A model generated the notes under the pieces. The model searched no databases and was not told where the DNA came from. It saw only the letters and a program-made list of their open reading frames with translations. DNA of 64,000 nucleotides from the NCBI GenBank assembly GCA_963809965.1, contig CAWELU010000038.1, forward strand, positions 124,001-188,000. The letters are read 5' to 3'. The stretch comes from CAIWHR01 sp963809965. Lineage in GTDB: Bacteria > Pseudomonadota > Gammaproteobacteria > Burkholderiales > Casimicrobiaceae. Shown here piece after piece: positions 29,177 through 37,978 of the stretch; position 1 is the stretch's first letter, and every line of letters begins with the position of its first letter. The position numbers and the translations under genes are program-made.

Positions 29177-30685
29177 TCATCCGGCGACCGTCGCGTCGGC
29201 CGCTTCCGCGGAATCGTGCTCCTCGCGGTTCTCGTGCCGCTCGAGCGCGAGATGCGACAGGTAATCCGCGGTGATGTCGCCGGTGATGTACTTGCCGTCG
29301 AAGCATGATGCCTCGAACTCGGAGAGCCCCGGGCTCGCGGCACGCACCGCAGTCTTGAGCGCGTCGAGATCCTGGTAGATCAGCAGATCGGCGCCGATCT
29401 CGCGGGCGATCTCGGCCTCGGTTCGGCCGGTCGCCACCAGCTCGCGTTGGTTCGGCATGTCGATCCCGTACACGTTCGGATAGCGCACCGGCGGACTCGC
29501 GGAGGCGAAGTACACTTTTCGCGCGCCGGCCTCGCGCGCCATCTGGACGATCTCCCGCGACGTCGTGCCGCGCACGATCGAGTCGTCGACCAGCAGCACG
29601 ACCTTCCCGGAAAACTCCATCCCGATCGGATTGAGCTTCTGGCGGACGCTCTTCCTGCGCATCGCCTGGCCGGGCATGATGAACGTGCGGCCCACGTAGC
29701 GGTTCTTGACGAAGCCTTCGCGATAGGTGAGGCCGAGGGTGTTGGCGAGCTGCAACGCCGAAGGCCTGCTCGAATCCGGAATCGGGATCACCACATCGGT
29801 GTCCTGCGCCGCCGGAATCCCGCGGATCTTGTTCGCGAGCTGCTCGCCCATGCGCAAGCGCGACTCGTATACCGACGTGCCGTCGATCACCGAATCGGGA
29901 CGCGCGAGGTACACGAATTCGAAGATGCAGGGTGCGAGGACCGGGCTATCCGCACATTGCCGCGCATGGAACTGACCGGTCTGGTCGATGAAGACGGCCT
30001 CTCCCGGCGCGACGTCGCGCAGCACGGAAAAGCCGAGCGCCTCGAGGGCGACCGATTCGCTGGCCACGAGGTACTCGCTGCCGCCCATCGCCGCATTGGC
30101 CCCGATGATCAGCGGCCGGATGCCGTACGGATCCCGGAATGCGACCAGCCCGTAGCCCGCGATCATCGCGACGATCGCGTAAGCGCCGCGGCAGCGGCGG
30201 TGCACGCCGGCGACCGCAGTGAAGATGGCATTCGCGTCCAGCCGCGCGTGGTGCGCTGCACGCTCGAGCTCCAGGGCGAACACGTTGAGCAGCACTTCGG
30301 AGTCCGAGTTGGTATTGACGTGACGGAAGTCGAGCTGGAAGAGCTCGCGCTTCAGGGCCTCGCTGTTGGTCAGGTTCCCGTTGTGCGCGAGCGTCACGCC
30401 GAAGGGCGAGTTCACATAGAAGGGCTGGGATTCGAGCTCGGACGCCGCGCTCCCCGCCGTCGGGTAGCGGCAGTGGCCGATCCCGAGCGTCCCCGAAAGA
30501 TCGCGCATGTTCCGCGTGCGAAACACGTCGCGCACGTAGCCGCTCGCCTTGTGCATGTGAAACGTCGCACCCTCGCTGGTCACGATGCCGGCGGCATCCT
30601 GTCCGCGATGCTGGAGCAGGAGCAGCCCGTCGTAGAGGAGCTGGTTGACGGGCGTATGCGCGACGACGCCTACGATGCCACACAT
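29177..30685 (-). CDS. purF: Amidophosphoribosyltransferase
   Basis: Catalyses the first step of purine synthesis, PRPP plus glutamine to phosphoribosylamine. The start at 30685 puts the catalytic Cys directly after Met (MCGIVGVV), as needed for the N-terminal nucleophile; the frame is open three codons upstream. The glutaminase domain shows HRGQDAAGI and GIGHCRYPTAG. The phosphoribosyltransferase domain has the PRPP loop VLLVDDSIVRGTTSREIV. The 502-residue length is normal. It overlaps the cvpA end by 16 bases, the conserved cvpA-purF pair, and is the last gene of the minus-strand block; it converges on the cytochrome gene with a 56-base gap. Confidence 0.96.
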   Translation of the reverse strand: MCGIVGVVAHTPVNQLLYDGLLLLQHRGQDAAGIVTSEGATFHMHKASGYVRDVFRTRNMRDLSGTLGIGHCRYPTAGSAASELESQPFYVNSPFGVTLAHNGNLTNSEALKRELFQLDFRHVNTNSDSEVLLNVFALELERAAHHARLDANAIFTAVAGVHRRCRGAYAIVAMIAGYGLVAFRDPYGIRPLIIGANAAMGGSEYLVASESVALEALGFSVLRDVAPGEAVFIDQTGQFHARQCADSPVLAPCIFEFVYLARPDSVIDGTSVYESRLRMGEQLANKIRGIPAAQDTDVVIPIPDSSRPSALQLANTLGLTYREGFVKNRYVGRTFIMPGQAMRRKSVRQKLNPIGMEFSGKVVLLVDDSIVRGTTSREIVQMAREAGARKVYFASASPPVRYPNVYGIDMPNQRELVATGRTEAEIAREIGADLLIYQDLDALKTAVRAASPGLSEFEASCFDGKYITGDITADYLSHLALERHENREEHDSAEAADATVAG

Positions 30686-31242
30686 GGCTTGCATTCTCCG
30701 AACGGCAGTCCGGCGGATCGCGCGCCAGTTCGCGCGGGACTCCTACCGGTCGCCGAAAAATCGAGCCGCTCGGCCCACGCCGGCGGCAGCCAAGGCTTGA
30801 GTGACAACGCCGCCAGCGCAAGCGGGCGCCCGACGGCAGCATTCTGCCACCAATCCGCGCGGGGGAGCGCGGTAAGTCCAGCGACGAGCGCGAACAGCAC
30901 GGCCAGCAAGATCCCGCGCGCAAGCCCGAAGGCGCCGCCGAGAAATCGGTCGACGAACGACAACCCGGCGGCGTGGATCGCGCGCGACAGCAGCCAGGCG
31001 ACGAGCGCGCCAGCGACGAGCACCGCAACGAAGATCAGCGCGAACGCGAGCACGAGCCTGATCTCGGCCGTCACCTCGAGCCAGGCGAACAGCTGCGCCC
31101 CCTTCCCCGCGAACATCAGTGCGACCGCGATGCCGAGGATCCAACTCGCGAGCGCGATCAACTCGCGTACGACACCGCGCGCAAACGCGAGCAGCGTGGA
31201 CAACGCGACGAGTGCCAGCACGGCGAGGTCGAAGGCATTCAT
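30670..31242 (-). CDS. cvpA: CvpA family membrane protein
   Basis: The 190-residue inner-membrane protein has four hydrophobic segments (start FDLAVLALVALSTLLAFARG; then LASWILGIAVALMFAG, LVLAFALIFVAVLVAGALVAW and FGLARGILLAVLFALVAG). The conserved FVDRFLGGAFGLARG stretch is diagnostic of CvpA. CvpA is needed for colicin V production in Escherichia coli and for envelope resistance in enteric bacteria; its exact biochemistry is unsettled. It overlaps purF and follows the SPOR protein by 43 bases, the usual order. The tail after residue 165 is Arg/Ser-rich and not conserved. Confidence 0.93.
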   Translation of the reverse strand: MNAFDLAVLALVALSTLLAFARGVVRELIALASWILGIAVALMFAGKGAQLFAWLEVTAEIRLVLAFALIFVAVLVAGALVAWLLSRAIHAAGLSFVDRFLGGAFGLARGILLAVLFALVAGLTALPRADWWQNAAVGRPLALAALSLKPWLPPAWAERLDFSATGRSPARTGARSAGLPFGECKPCVAS

Positions 31243-31285
31243 CGAATGTGCGCCGCCGCGCCTCGCTGGCGGGGCCCGGCGCCGC

Positions 31286-32137
31286 TCATTGCGCCGACGC
31301 GACGATCCCGCTGTAGCCCTCTTCCTTCAGCTTTGCGCGCGCGGCGTCCGCTTCCGGACGCGACGCGTATCCACCAACGCGCACCCGCCAGAGAGTGCCG
31401 CGGGAGGTGGTCACCGGCTCGACGTAGGCAGCGTAGCTCGCGCGCTTGAGCTTGTTCGCCAGCGCATTCGCCCCCTTGTCGTCTGCGAACGCCGCGAGCT
31501 GGACCACGAACTCACCGGCCTGCGGTGCACTCGCCGCCTTCGCCGTGGATATCGCAACCGCCTTGCCCTCCGCGGCGGGTTTCCGTTCGACCTCCTGCAT
31601 CGTTTCCGCTGTGCCTGTCCGCGGCTCCGACCTCGCCTCGGGCTTCGCGGCGGGAGCAAGCACGCGCTGTTCGGCTTCGGTCAGGGATTTCTTCGCGCTC
31701 ACGGCGCCCGTGGCGCCGGGCCCACCTGACGGCAATGGCGCCGCCGGTGTCGCCATCGTAGCATGCGGTGCGGGCTGCGACGCCGGGGCACTGTCTCCCT
31801 CCGCACGTAACGGCGTTTTCGATGCGTCGTCGGGTTGCGGTGACTTGGCTTCGCGTTCCGGTTGCGGCGCCTTCGCATCGCGGCTTGCGGTCGTCTTCGG
31901 AGCCGACTTGCCCTCCGGTGCCGCCCCGGTCAACCGGTTGACGAACTTGCCTTCGTCGACCGGCGGAATCTGCACCGAAACATCGTCGCCCAACGACCGC
32001 GGCTCGTCCTCGAGCATCATGGGGACGATGATCACGGCGGCGAGCGCGAGCACGATCGCGCCGACAAGGCGCCGTCGCGCCTTGCGCTTCAGTTCGTCGA
32101 CGGCGAGTTCGCCGGCCTCGGCGAGTCGTTCAGCCAT
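31286..32137 (-). CDS. SPOR domain protein, DedD-like
   Basis: The 283-residue protein has a short cytoplasmic N-terminus (ELKRKARRRL), one transmembrane helix (VGAIVLALAAVIIVPMML, residues 25-42), a long Ala/Pro/Lys/Ser-rich linker and a C-terminal SPOR domain (about 205-283: EFVVQLAAFADDKGANALA ... WRVRVGGYASRPEADAARA). SPOR domains bind denuded glycan strands at the septum; DedD acts in cell division. Its start overlaps folC by 8 bases. The conserved betaproteobacterial order folC-dedD-cvpA-purF supports the assignment. Confidence 0.9.
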   Translation of the reverse strand: MAERLAEAGELAVDELKRKARRRLVGAIVLALAAVIIVPMMLEDEPRSLGDDVSVQIPPVDEGKFVNRLTGAAPEGKSAPKTTASRDAKAPQPEREAKSPQPDDASKTPLRAEGDSAPASQPAPHATMATPAAPLPSGGPGATGAVSAKKSLTEAEQRVLAPAAKPEARSEPRTGTAETMQEVERKPAAEGKAVAISTAKAASAPQAGEFVVQLAAFADDKGANALANKLKRASYAAYVEPVTTSRGTLWRVRVGGYASRPEADAARAKLKEEGYSGIVASAQ

Positions 32138-33431
32138 GCCTGGGAGTGGTGCCCGACTTGACGGCGGCGAGCGCGGCCGCCACCGTCAGGAACGATCCGA
32201 AAACGATAATTCTATCAGCTTCGCCCACCTCAGCCCGGGCGGCTGCGAGGGCTGATCCGACCTCGTCGAAGCAGTGGATCGCCGATGCCGCGACCTCCGC
32301 CTTCACGAGCGCGGCGCGAACGGTCGCGGCGCTCGCGCCACGCGGCCCGGGCAGCGTAGCGACATACCAGCGATCGATCCGGGAGCGGACGGCGGCCGCC
32401 ACACCGGCGATGTCCTTGTCGGCAAGCATGCCGAACACGGCGAACGTCCGCGCAAAGAAGGTCATGGTGCCAAGCGTTTCGCTCAATGCTCGCGCGGCAT
32501 GCGGGTTGTGCGCAACGTCGAGCACGATCGCCGGGCGACCGGGCAGTACCTGGAAGCGTCCGGCAAGCTCGACCGCCTGCAATCCATCCCGGATCGCACC
32601 GCTCGATACCGGCAGCCGCGCGCACAGCAGATCGATGACGGCGAGCGCCGTCGCGGCGTTCGCGAGCTGGTAGGCCCCGCGCAGGGCGGGGTACGGAAGC
32701 GCGTGGCGCCGGCCGCCCGGCCCCCGGTATTCCCACTGTCCTTCTCCGGCAACGAAGCCGTAATCGCGTTCGAGGAGCGTAATAGGTGCGTCCAGCACGC
32801 GCGCGCCTTCAATAAGCGCGGACGGCGGGTTTGCTTCTGCACAGACGACAGGTCGGCCGCGACGAAAGACGCCAGCCTTCTCGCGGCCGATGTCTTCGCG
32901 CGTCGGCCCGAGATAATCCATGTGGTCGAGGTCCACGCTCGTCACCACGGCAATGTCGGCGTCGATCACGTTCACCGCGTCGAGCCGCCCGCCCAGGCCG
33001 ACCTCCAGGATCGCCACATCGAGCGACGCGCGCGCGAACGACCACAGCGCGGCGAGCGTTCCAAACTCGAAATAGGTGAGCGGAGTCTCGCCTCGCGCGT
33101 CCTCGACGACGTTGAACGCCGCGACCAGCGCAGCGTCCGCGAGCGGTTCGCCGCCGATTCGTACGCGCTCGTTGTAGCGGACGAGGTGCGGCGACGCGTA
33201 GAGTCCGGTGCAATAGCCCGCCGCGCGCAGCATCGCTTCGAGCAGCGCGCACGTCGACCCCTTGCCGTTGGTCCCGGTGACGGTGACGACCGGGCACGCG
33301 AGGGCAACGGAAAGCCGCGCGCGCACCGCCTCGACGCGATCCAAGCCCATCGCGATCGCCTTCGGGTGCAACGTCTCGAGATAGGCGAGCCACGCTGCAA
33401 GCGTCGTCGGTCGACTGGGATTCGGCGTCAC
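32130..33431 (-). CDS. folC: Bifunctional folylpolyglutamate / dihydrofolate synthase
   Basis: The Mur-ligase-family enzyme adds glutamate to dihydropteroate and to folates. Visible features are the P-loop VTGTNGKGSTCALLE near residues 49-63, YNERVRIGGEPL in the family's loop, VTSVDLDHMDYLG with the metal and carbamylation region, and DVAHNPHAARAL in the C-terminal domain. 433 residues is the usual length. It lies ten bases after accD and overlaps the SPOR gene; the accD-folC pair is the common proteobacterial arrangement. Confidence 0.95.
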   Translation of the reverse strand: MTPNPSRPTTLAAWLAYLETLHPKAIAMGLDRVEAVRARLSVALACPVVTVTGTNGKGSTCALLEAMLRAAGYCTGLYASPHLVRYNERVRIGGEPLADAALVAAFNVVEDARGETPLTYFEFGTLAALWSFARASLDVAILEVGLGGRLDAVNVIDADIAVVTSVDLDHMDYLGPTREDIGREKAGVFRRGRPVVCAEANPPSALIEGARVLDAPITLLERDYGFVAGEGQWEYRGPGGRRHALPYPALRGAYQLANAATALAVIDLLCARLPVSSGAIRDGLQAVELAGRFQVLPGRPAIVLDVAHNPHAARALSETLGTMTFFARTFAVFGMLADKDIAGVAAAVRSRIDRWYVATLPGPRGASAATVRAALVKAEVAASAIHCFDEVGSALAAARAEVGEADRIIVFGSFLTVAAALAAVKSGTTPRHG

Positions 33432-33441
33432 GTTCCCACGG

Positions 33442-34311
33442 TCAGGCGGTCAGGGCCGGCTGTTTCGTCAGTTGCGCGAGCAGGTGGGCGAGCTCGTCGC
33501 GCAGCGCGCGCCGGTCGACGATCAAATCGATCGCGCCCTTTTCGAGCAGAAACTCGGCCCGCTGAAATCCTTCCGGCAGTTTCTCGCGCACCGTCTGCTC
33601 GATCACGCGGGGTCCGGCGAAGCCGATCAACGCCCCGGGTTCGGCAATCACGATGTCGGCGACGAATGCGAAGGACGCCGAAACGCCCCCCATGGTCGGA
33701 TCGGTGAGGACCGAGATGAACGGCAGACCCGCGCGGGCCAGCTCCTGCAGGACGGCGGTCGTCTTCGCCATCTGGAACAAAGAGTTCACACCTTCCTGCA
33801 TGCGCGCCCCGCCCGACGCCGACACACAGATGAACGGAACGCGGCTCTCCAGCGCAACGCGCACGCCCCGCACGAATCGCTCGCCGACGACCGACCCCAT
33901 CGAGCCGCCCATGAATTCGAACTCGAAGCAGGCCAGGACGAGCGAAAGGCTCCTGACGCTCCCCTGCATCACCACCAGCGCGTCGGTTTCTCCCGTTTCC
34001 TCGAGCGCCGCGGCGAGGCGCTCGGGGTATTTCTTCTGATCCTTGAACTTGAGACTGTCGACGGGCACCACCTCCGATCCGATCTCGAAGCGACCCTCGG
34101 GATCGAGCAGGTGCTCGATGCGCTCGCGCGCACCCACGCGCCCATGGTGGTTGCACTTGGGGCAGACCTGGAGATTCTTTTCGAGGTCGGTACCGTACAG
34201 CACGGCCTCGCACGCCGGGCACTTGACCCACAACCCTTCGGGCACCGTCGTTTTCTTGATGCCAGGCGTGCTCTTGATTCGCGGTGGCAACAACTTCTGC
34301 AACCAGGTCAT
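33442..34311 (-). CDS. accD: Acetyl-CoA carboxylase carboxyltransferase subunit beta
   Basis: The 289-residue product begins MTWLQKLLPP and has the zinc ribbon C-P-A-C ... C-P-K-C at about residues 32-54, followed by the crotonase-fold carboxyltransferase domain (GGSMGSVVGERFVRG, SASGGARMQEGVNSLFQMAKT, LTDPTMGGVSASFA). It pairs with AccA to carboxylate acetyl-CoA to malonyl-CoA. It lies between trpA (60 bases away) and folC, as in most Betaproteobacteria. Confidence 0.97.
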   Translation of the reverse strand: MTWLQKLLPPRIKSTPGIKKTTVPEGLWVKCPACEAVLYGTDLEKNLQVCPKCNHHGRVGARERIEHLLDPEGRFEIGSEVVPVDSLKFKDQKKYPERLAAALEETGETDALVVMQGSVRSLSLVLACFEFEFMGGSMGSVVGERFVRGVRVALESRVPFICVSASGGARMQEGVNSLFQMAKTTAVLQELARAGLPFISVLTDPTMGGVSASFAFVADIVIAEPGALIGFAGPRVIEQTVREKLPEGFQRAEFLLEKGAIDLIVDRRALRDELAHLLAQLTKQPALTA

Positions 34312-34371
34312 ATTGTTGTTCCCCCCTTGCGTACGGCGAGCCTGACGCCGGTCGCGCGCGGTGATGGCTTC

Positions 34372-35201
34372 CTACGCGGCCCGCTTCTGCACCGAGTCCA
34401 ATGCATGGCGGATGCCGGCAAGCCAGGCTCCGGCCCGCTCGGGCGCCGTCTCCGGCGCGCCGCTCTCCATTTCCTGGATGATCCGGCTGCCGATGACGAC
34501 AGCGTCTGCGTGCACTGCGATCGCCTGCGCGCTTGCCGCGTCACGGATGCCGAAACCGACACCGATCGGCAGCTTCACGTGCCGCCGGATTTGGTCCAGC
34601 TTGCGCGCCACATCGCCAACGTCGAGATGGCCGGCGCCGGTCACGCCCTTGAGCGCCACATAATAGACATAACCGCGCGCGACCTTCGCCACGGCGACAA
34701 TCCGCGCCTCGGGCGTTGTCGGGGACAGCAGGAAGATCGGCGCGAGGCCGCGCGCGTCGAGCAATGCCGCGAAGTCGCCGGCCTCCTCGGGCGGGTAATC
34801 GACGACCAGCACACCGTCCACGCCGCTCGCTCGCGCCCGATCCGCGAACACGGTGACGCCCATCGCCTCGATCGGGTTGGCGTATCCCATCAGCACGACC
34901 GGCGTCGCCGGATGCGTCTGGCGGAACTCGGTGACCATCGCCAGCACGCGGGAGAGGCCGACGCCGCGTGCGAGCGCGCGTTCGGTCGCGCGCTGGATCA
35001 CCGGACCGTCGGCCATGGGGTCCGAGAATGGCACGCCCAGCTCGATCACGTCGGCGCCCGCCGCGACCAGTTGCGCCATGATCGAGAGTGTACCCGCCGG
35101 GGACGGGTCGCCCGCCACGATGTACGGGATCAGCGCAGTGCCACCGGTGGCGCGGACCTTCGCGAACGTGGCATCGATCCGGTTCAATTCGGCAACCCGA
35201 T

Positions 35202-35205
<4 letters not shown>
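34372..35205 (-). CDS. trpA: Tryptophan synthase alpha subunit
   Basis: TIM-barrel lyase that splits indole-3-glycerol phosphate. The catalytic acids are in ADVIELGVPFSDPMADGP (Glu55, Asp66). GYANPIEAMG and GVLVVDYPPEEA form the barrel loops, and the phosphate-binding region is GVGFGIRDAASA. 277 residues is the normal length. Its start overlaps the trpB stop by 4 bases (translational coupling), fitting the alpha2beta2 complex. Confidence 0.96.
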
Positions 35206-36432
<1,227 letters not shown>

Positions 36433-36446
<14 letters not shown>

Positions 36447-37090
36447 TGCGCACTTCCTCGACGAAGGCAGCGATCCGGGCCGGATCCTTCACGCCCTTGA
36501 CCGGGCGGCCATCCGCGCCGATGGCCTCGACCCCGCTGGAAACGTCTACGGCCCACGGCCGGACGCGGCGGATCGCGGTCCCGACATTCGCGGCGGTCAA
36601 TCCGCCCGACAGCACGACCGGCCGCCCGATTCCTTTCGGCAACGCGTCCCAATCGAACGTGTTTCCGGTCCCGCCCGGCAATCCCCCCGCCGGCGGCGCG
36701 TCGAAGAGGAGCCCGGCGGCATCCGCGTAGCGCGCTGCGTATTCTAGCAAACCGCTCTCGCCTGCCTCGAGCGGTAACCGCGATCGCCTTGAGGTAAGGC
36801 CGGCCGAACGCCCGGCAGAAATCCGGCGGCTCGCTCCCGTGGAATTGCACCACGTCGAGCGGCACGGCCGCGAGGATCGCGCGCACCTCGTCCGGCGACG
36901 GGTCGACGAAAAGACCGACTGTCGTGACGAACGGCCGCCGCAGCGCTGCGATCGAGCGCGCCACATCGATGGGGACTGCACGCGGCGTTCCTGGCCAGAA
37001 CACCAGGCCGATCGCATCGGCGCCCGCCTGCGCGGCCGCGAGCGCATCGGCGATCCGGGTGATGCCGCAGATCTTGATCCGAGTGCGCAT
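36433..37090 (-). CDS. trpF: Phosphoribosylanthranilate isomerase, one frameshift
   Basis: Starts MRTRIKICGITRIADALAA, with the catalytic Cys in KICGIT, followed by GLVFWPGTPRAV, VGLFVDPSPDEV and VVQFHGSEPPDFC. The second part in another frame gives LLFDAPPAGGLPGGTGNTFDW, with the catalytic Asp, and VVLSGGLTAANV. One extra base near 36775 (minus-strand context GCGGTTACCGCTC) separates KAIAV from PLEAGESG. The full-span length of about 218 residues is normal once corrected. As no other trpF is visible and the operon is otherwise intact, a sequence error is the likeliest cause. Confidence 0.9.
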
Positions 37091-37107
37091 CGGTTGCGCT
37101 TCCCGCT

Positions 37108-37905
37108 CTAGCGCGAGCCCATCGCTATGGGCAACGACAATGGACGCAGCGTCCCGGGCAGTCCCCACTTCGGCTCGTAGTCGACGCCGGTCAGGTAGAG
37201 CCCGTCCGGCGCAAAAGTCGGGGCAGCACGGGTCCGATCGCGGCGTGCGAGCAACTCGGCGAGCCAGTCCTCCGGCGCCTTGCCGGCGCCCACCGCGACG
37301 AGTGCCCCCACGATGTTGCGGACCATATGGTGGAGAAAAGCGTTCGCCGAGAAATCGAACCGGATGACTTCACCGTGCGCGACGATGGCGATGGGCGCGA
37401 GTGTCCTGACCGGTGAGGCCGCCTGGCACTCGGCCGCCCGAAATGCAGAAAAATCGTGCGTTCCGCCGAGTGGTTGCGCCGCACGCAGCATCGCGCCCAC
37501 GTCGAGAGCACGATGGTACCAGCTGACCCGACCGGCGAGGAGCGCCGGTCGAACCGCGCAATTGGCGAGCAGGTAGGTGTAATGCCGCGCACGGGCCGCA
37601 AAGCGCGCGTGGAACTCCGGCGCGACGGGCTGCGCCCACCGAACGGCGACGTCCGCCGGCAGATGGGCGTTCACGCCCCGGACCCAAGCGGTGTCCGGCC
37701 GCACCACCGTCGCGTCGAAATGGACGACCTGTGACGTCGCATGGACGCCGGCATCCGTGCGTCCTGCCGCGATCACGCCCACGCGTACACCGGCGATCGC
37801 GGCGAGCGCCCTCTCGAGCGCATCCTGGATCGTGATGCCATCCGGCTGGGACTGCCAGCCGTGGAACGCCAGGCCGGCGTATTCGAGGCCAAGCGCGATG
37901 CGCAT
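37108..37905 (-). CDS. truA: tRNA pseudouridine(38-40) synthase
   Basis: The 265-residue TruA has the catalytic Asp in AAGRTDAGVHA, followed by HARFAARARHYTYLLAN and the C-terminal FSANAFLHHMVRNIVGALV block. It modifies uridines 38-40 of the anticodon stem. ATG 37905 matches the family start (MRIALGLEYAG); the frame is open seven codons upstream. It lies 17 bases before trpF and just after the terminator of fimV, so the truA-purF run probably has its own promoter in this short gap or depends on read-through. Confidence 0.95.
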   Translation of the reverse strand: MRIALGLEYAGLAFHGWQSQPDGITIQDALERALAAIAGVRVGVIAAGRTDAGVHATSQVVHFDATVVRPDTAWVRGVNAHLPADVAVRWAQPVAPEFHARFAARARHYTYLLANCAVRPALLAGRVSWYHRALDVGAMLRAAQPLGGTHDFSAFRAAECQAASPVRTLAPIAIVAHGEVIRFDFSANAFLHHMVRNIVGALVAVGAGKAPEDWLAELLARRDRTRAAPTFAPDGLYLTGVDYEPKWGLPGTLRPLSLPIAMGSR

Positions 37906-37924
37906 CGAGGTTCGATCGCTCAGC

Positions 37925-37958
37925 AAAACGGGCGGCGGATCGCGTTCCGCCGCCCGTT
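37925..37958 (-). terminator. Rho-independent terminator after fimV
   Basis: A 12-base perfect inverted repeat (37928-37939 with 37946-37957, arms ACGGGCGGCGGA/TCCGCCGCCCGT, extendable by one A-T pair) has a 6-base loop and is followed on the minus strand by TTTT. It lies 21 bases after the fimV stop and just before truA. Confidence 0.85.
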
Positions 37959-37978
37959 GGTCATGGCGTTTCGTCCAG

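Noticed and set aside
29447..31729. A 760-codon plus-strand frame opposite purF, cvpA and the SPOR gene
   Set aside because: It spans three real genes on the other strand and shows only low-complexity basic sequence.
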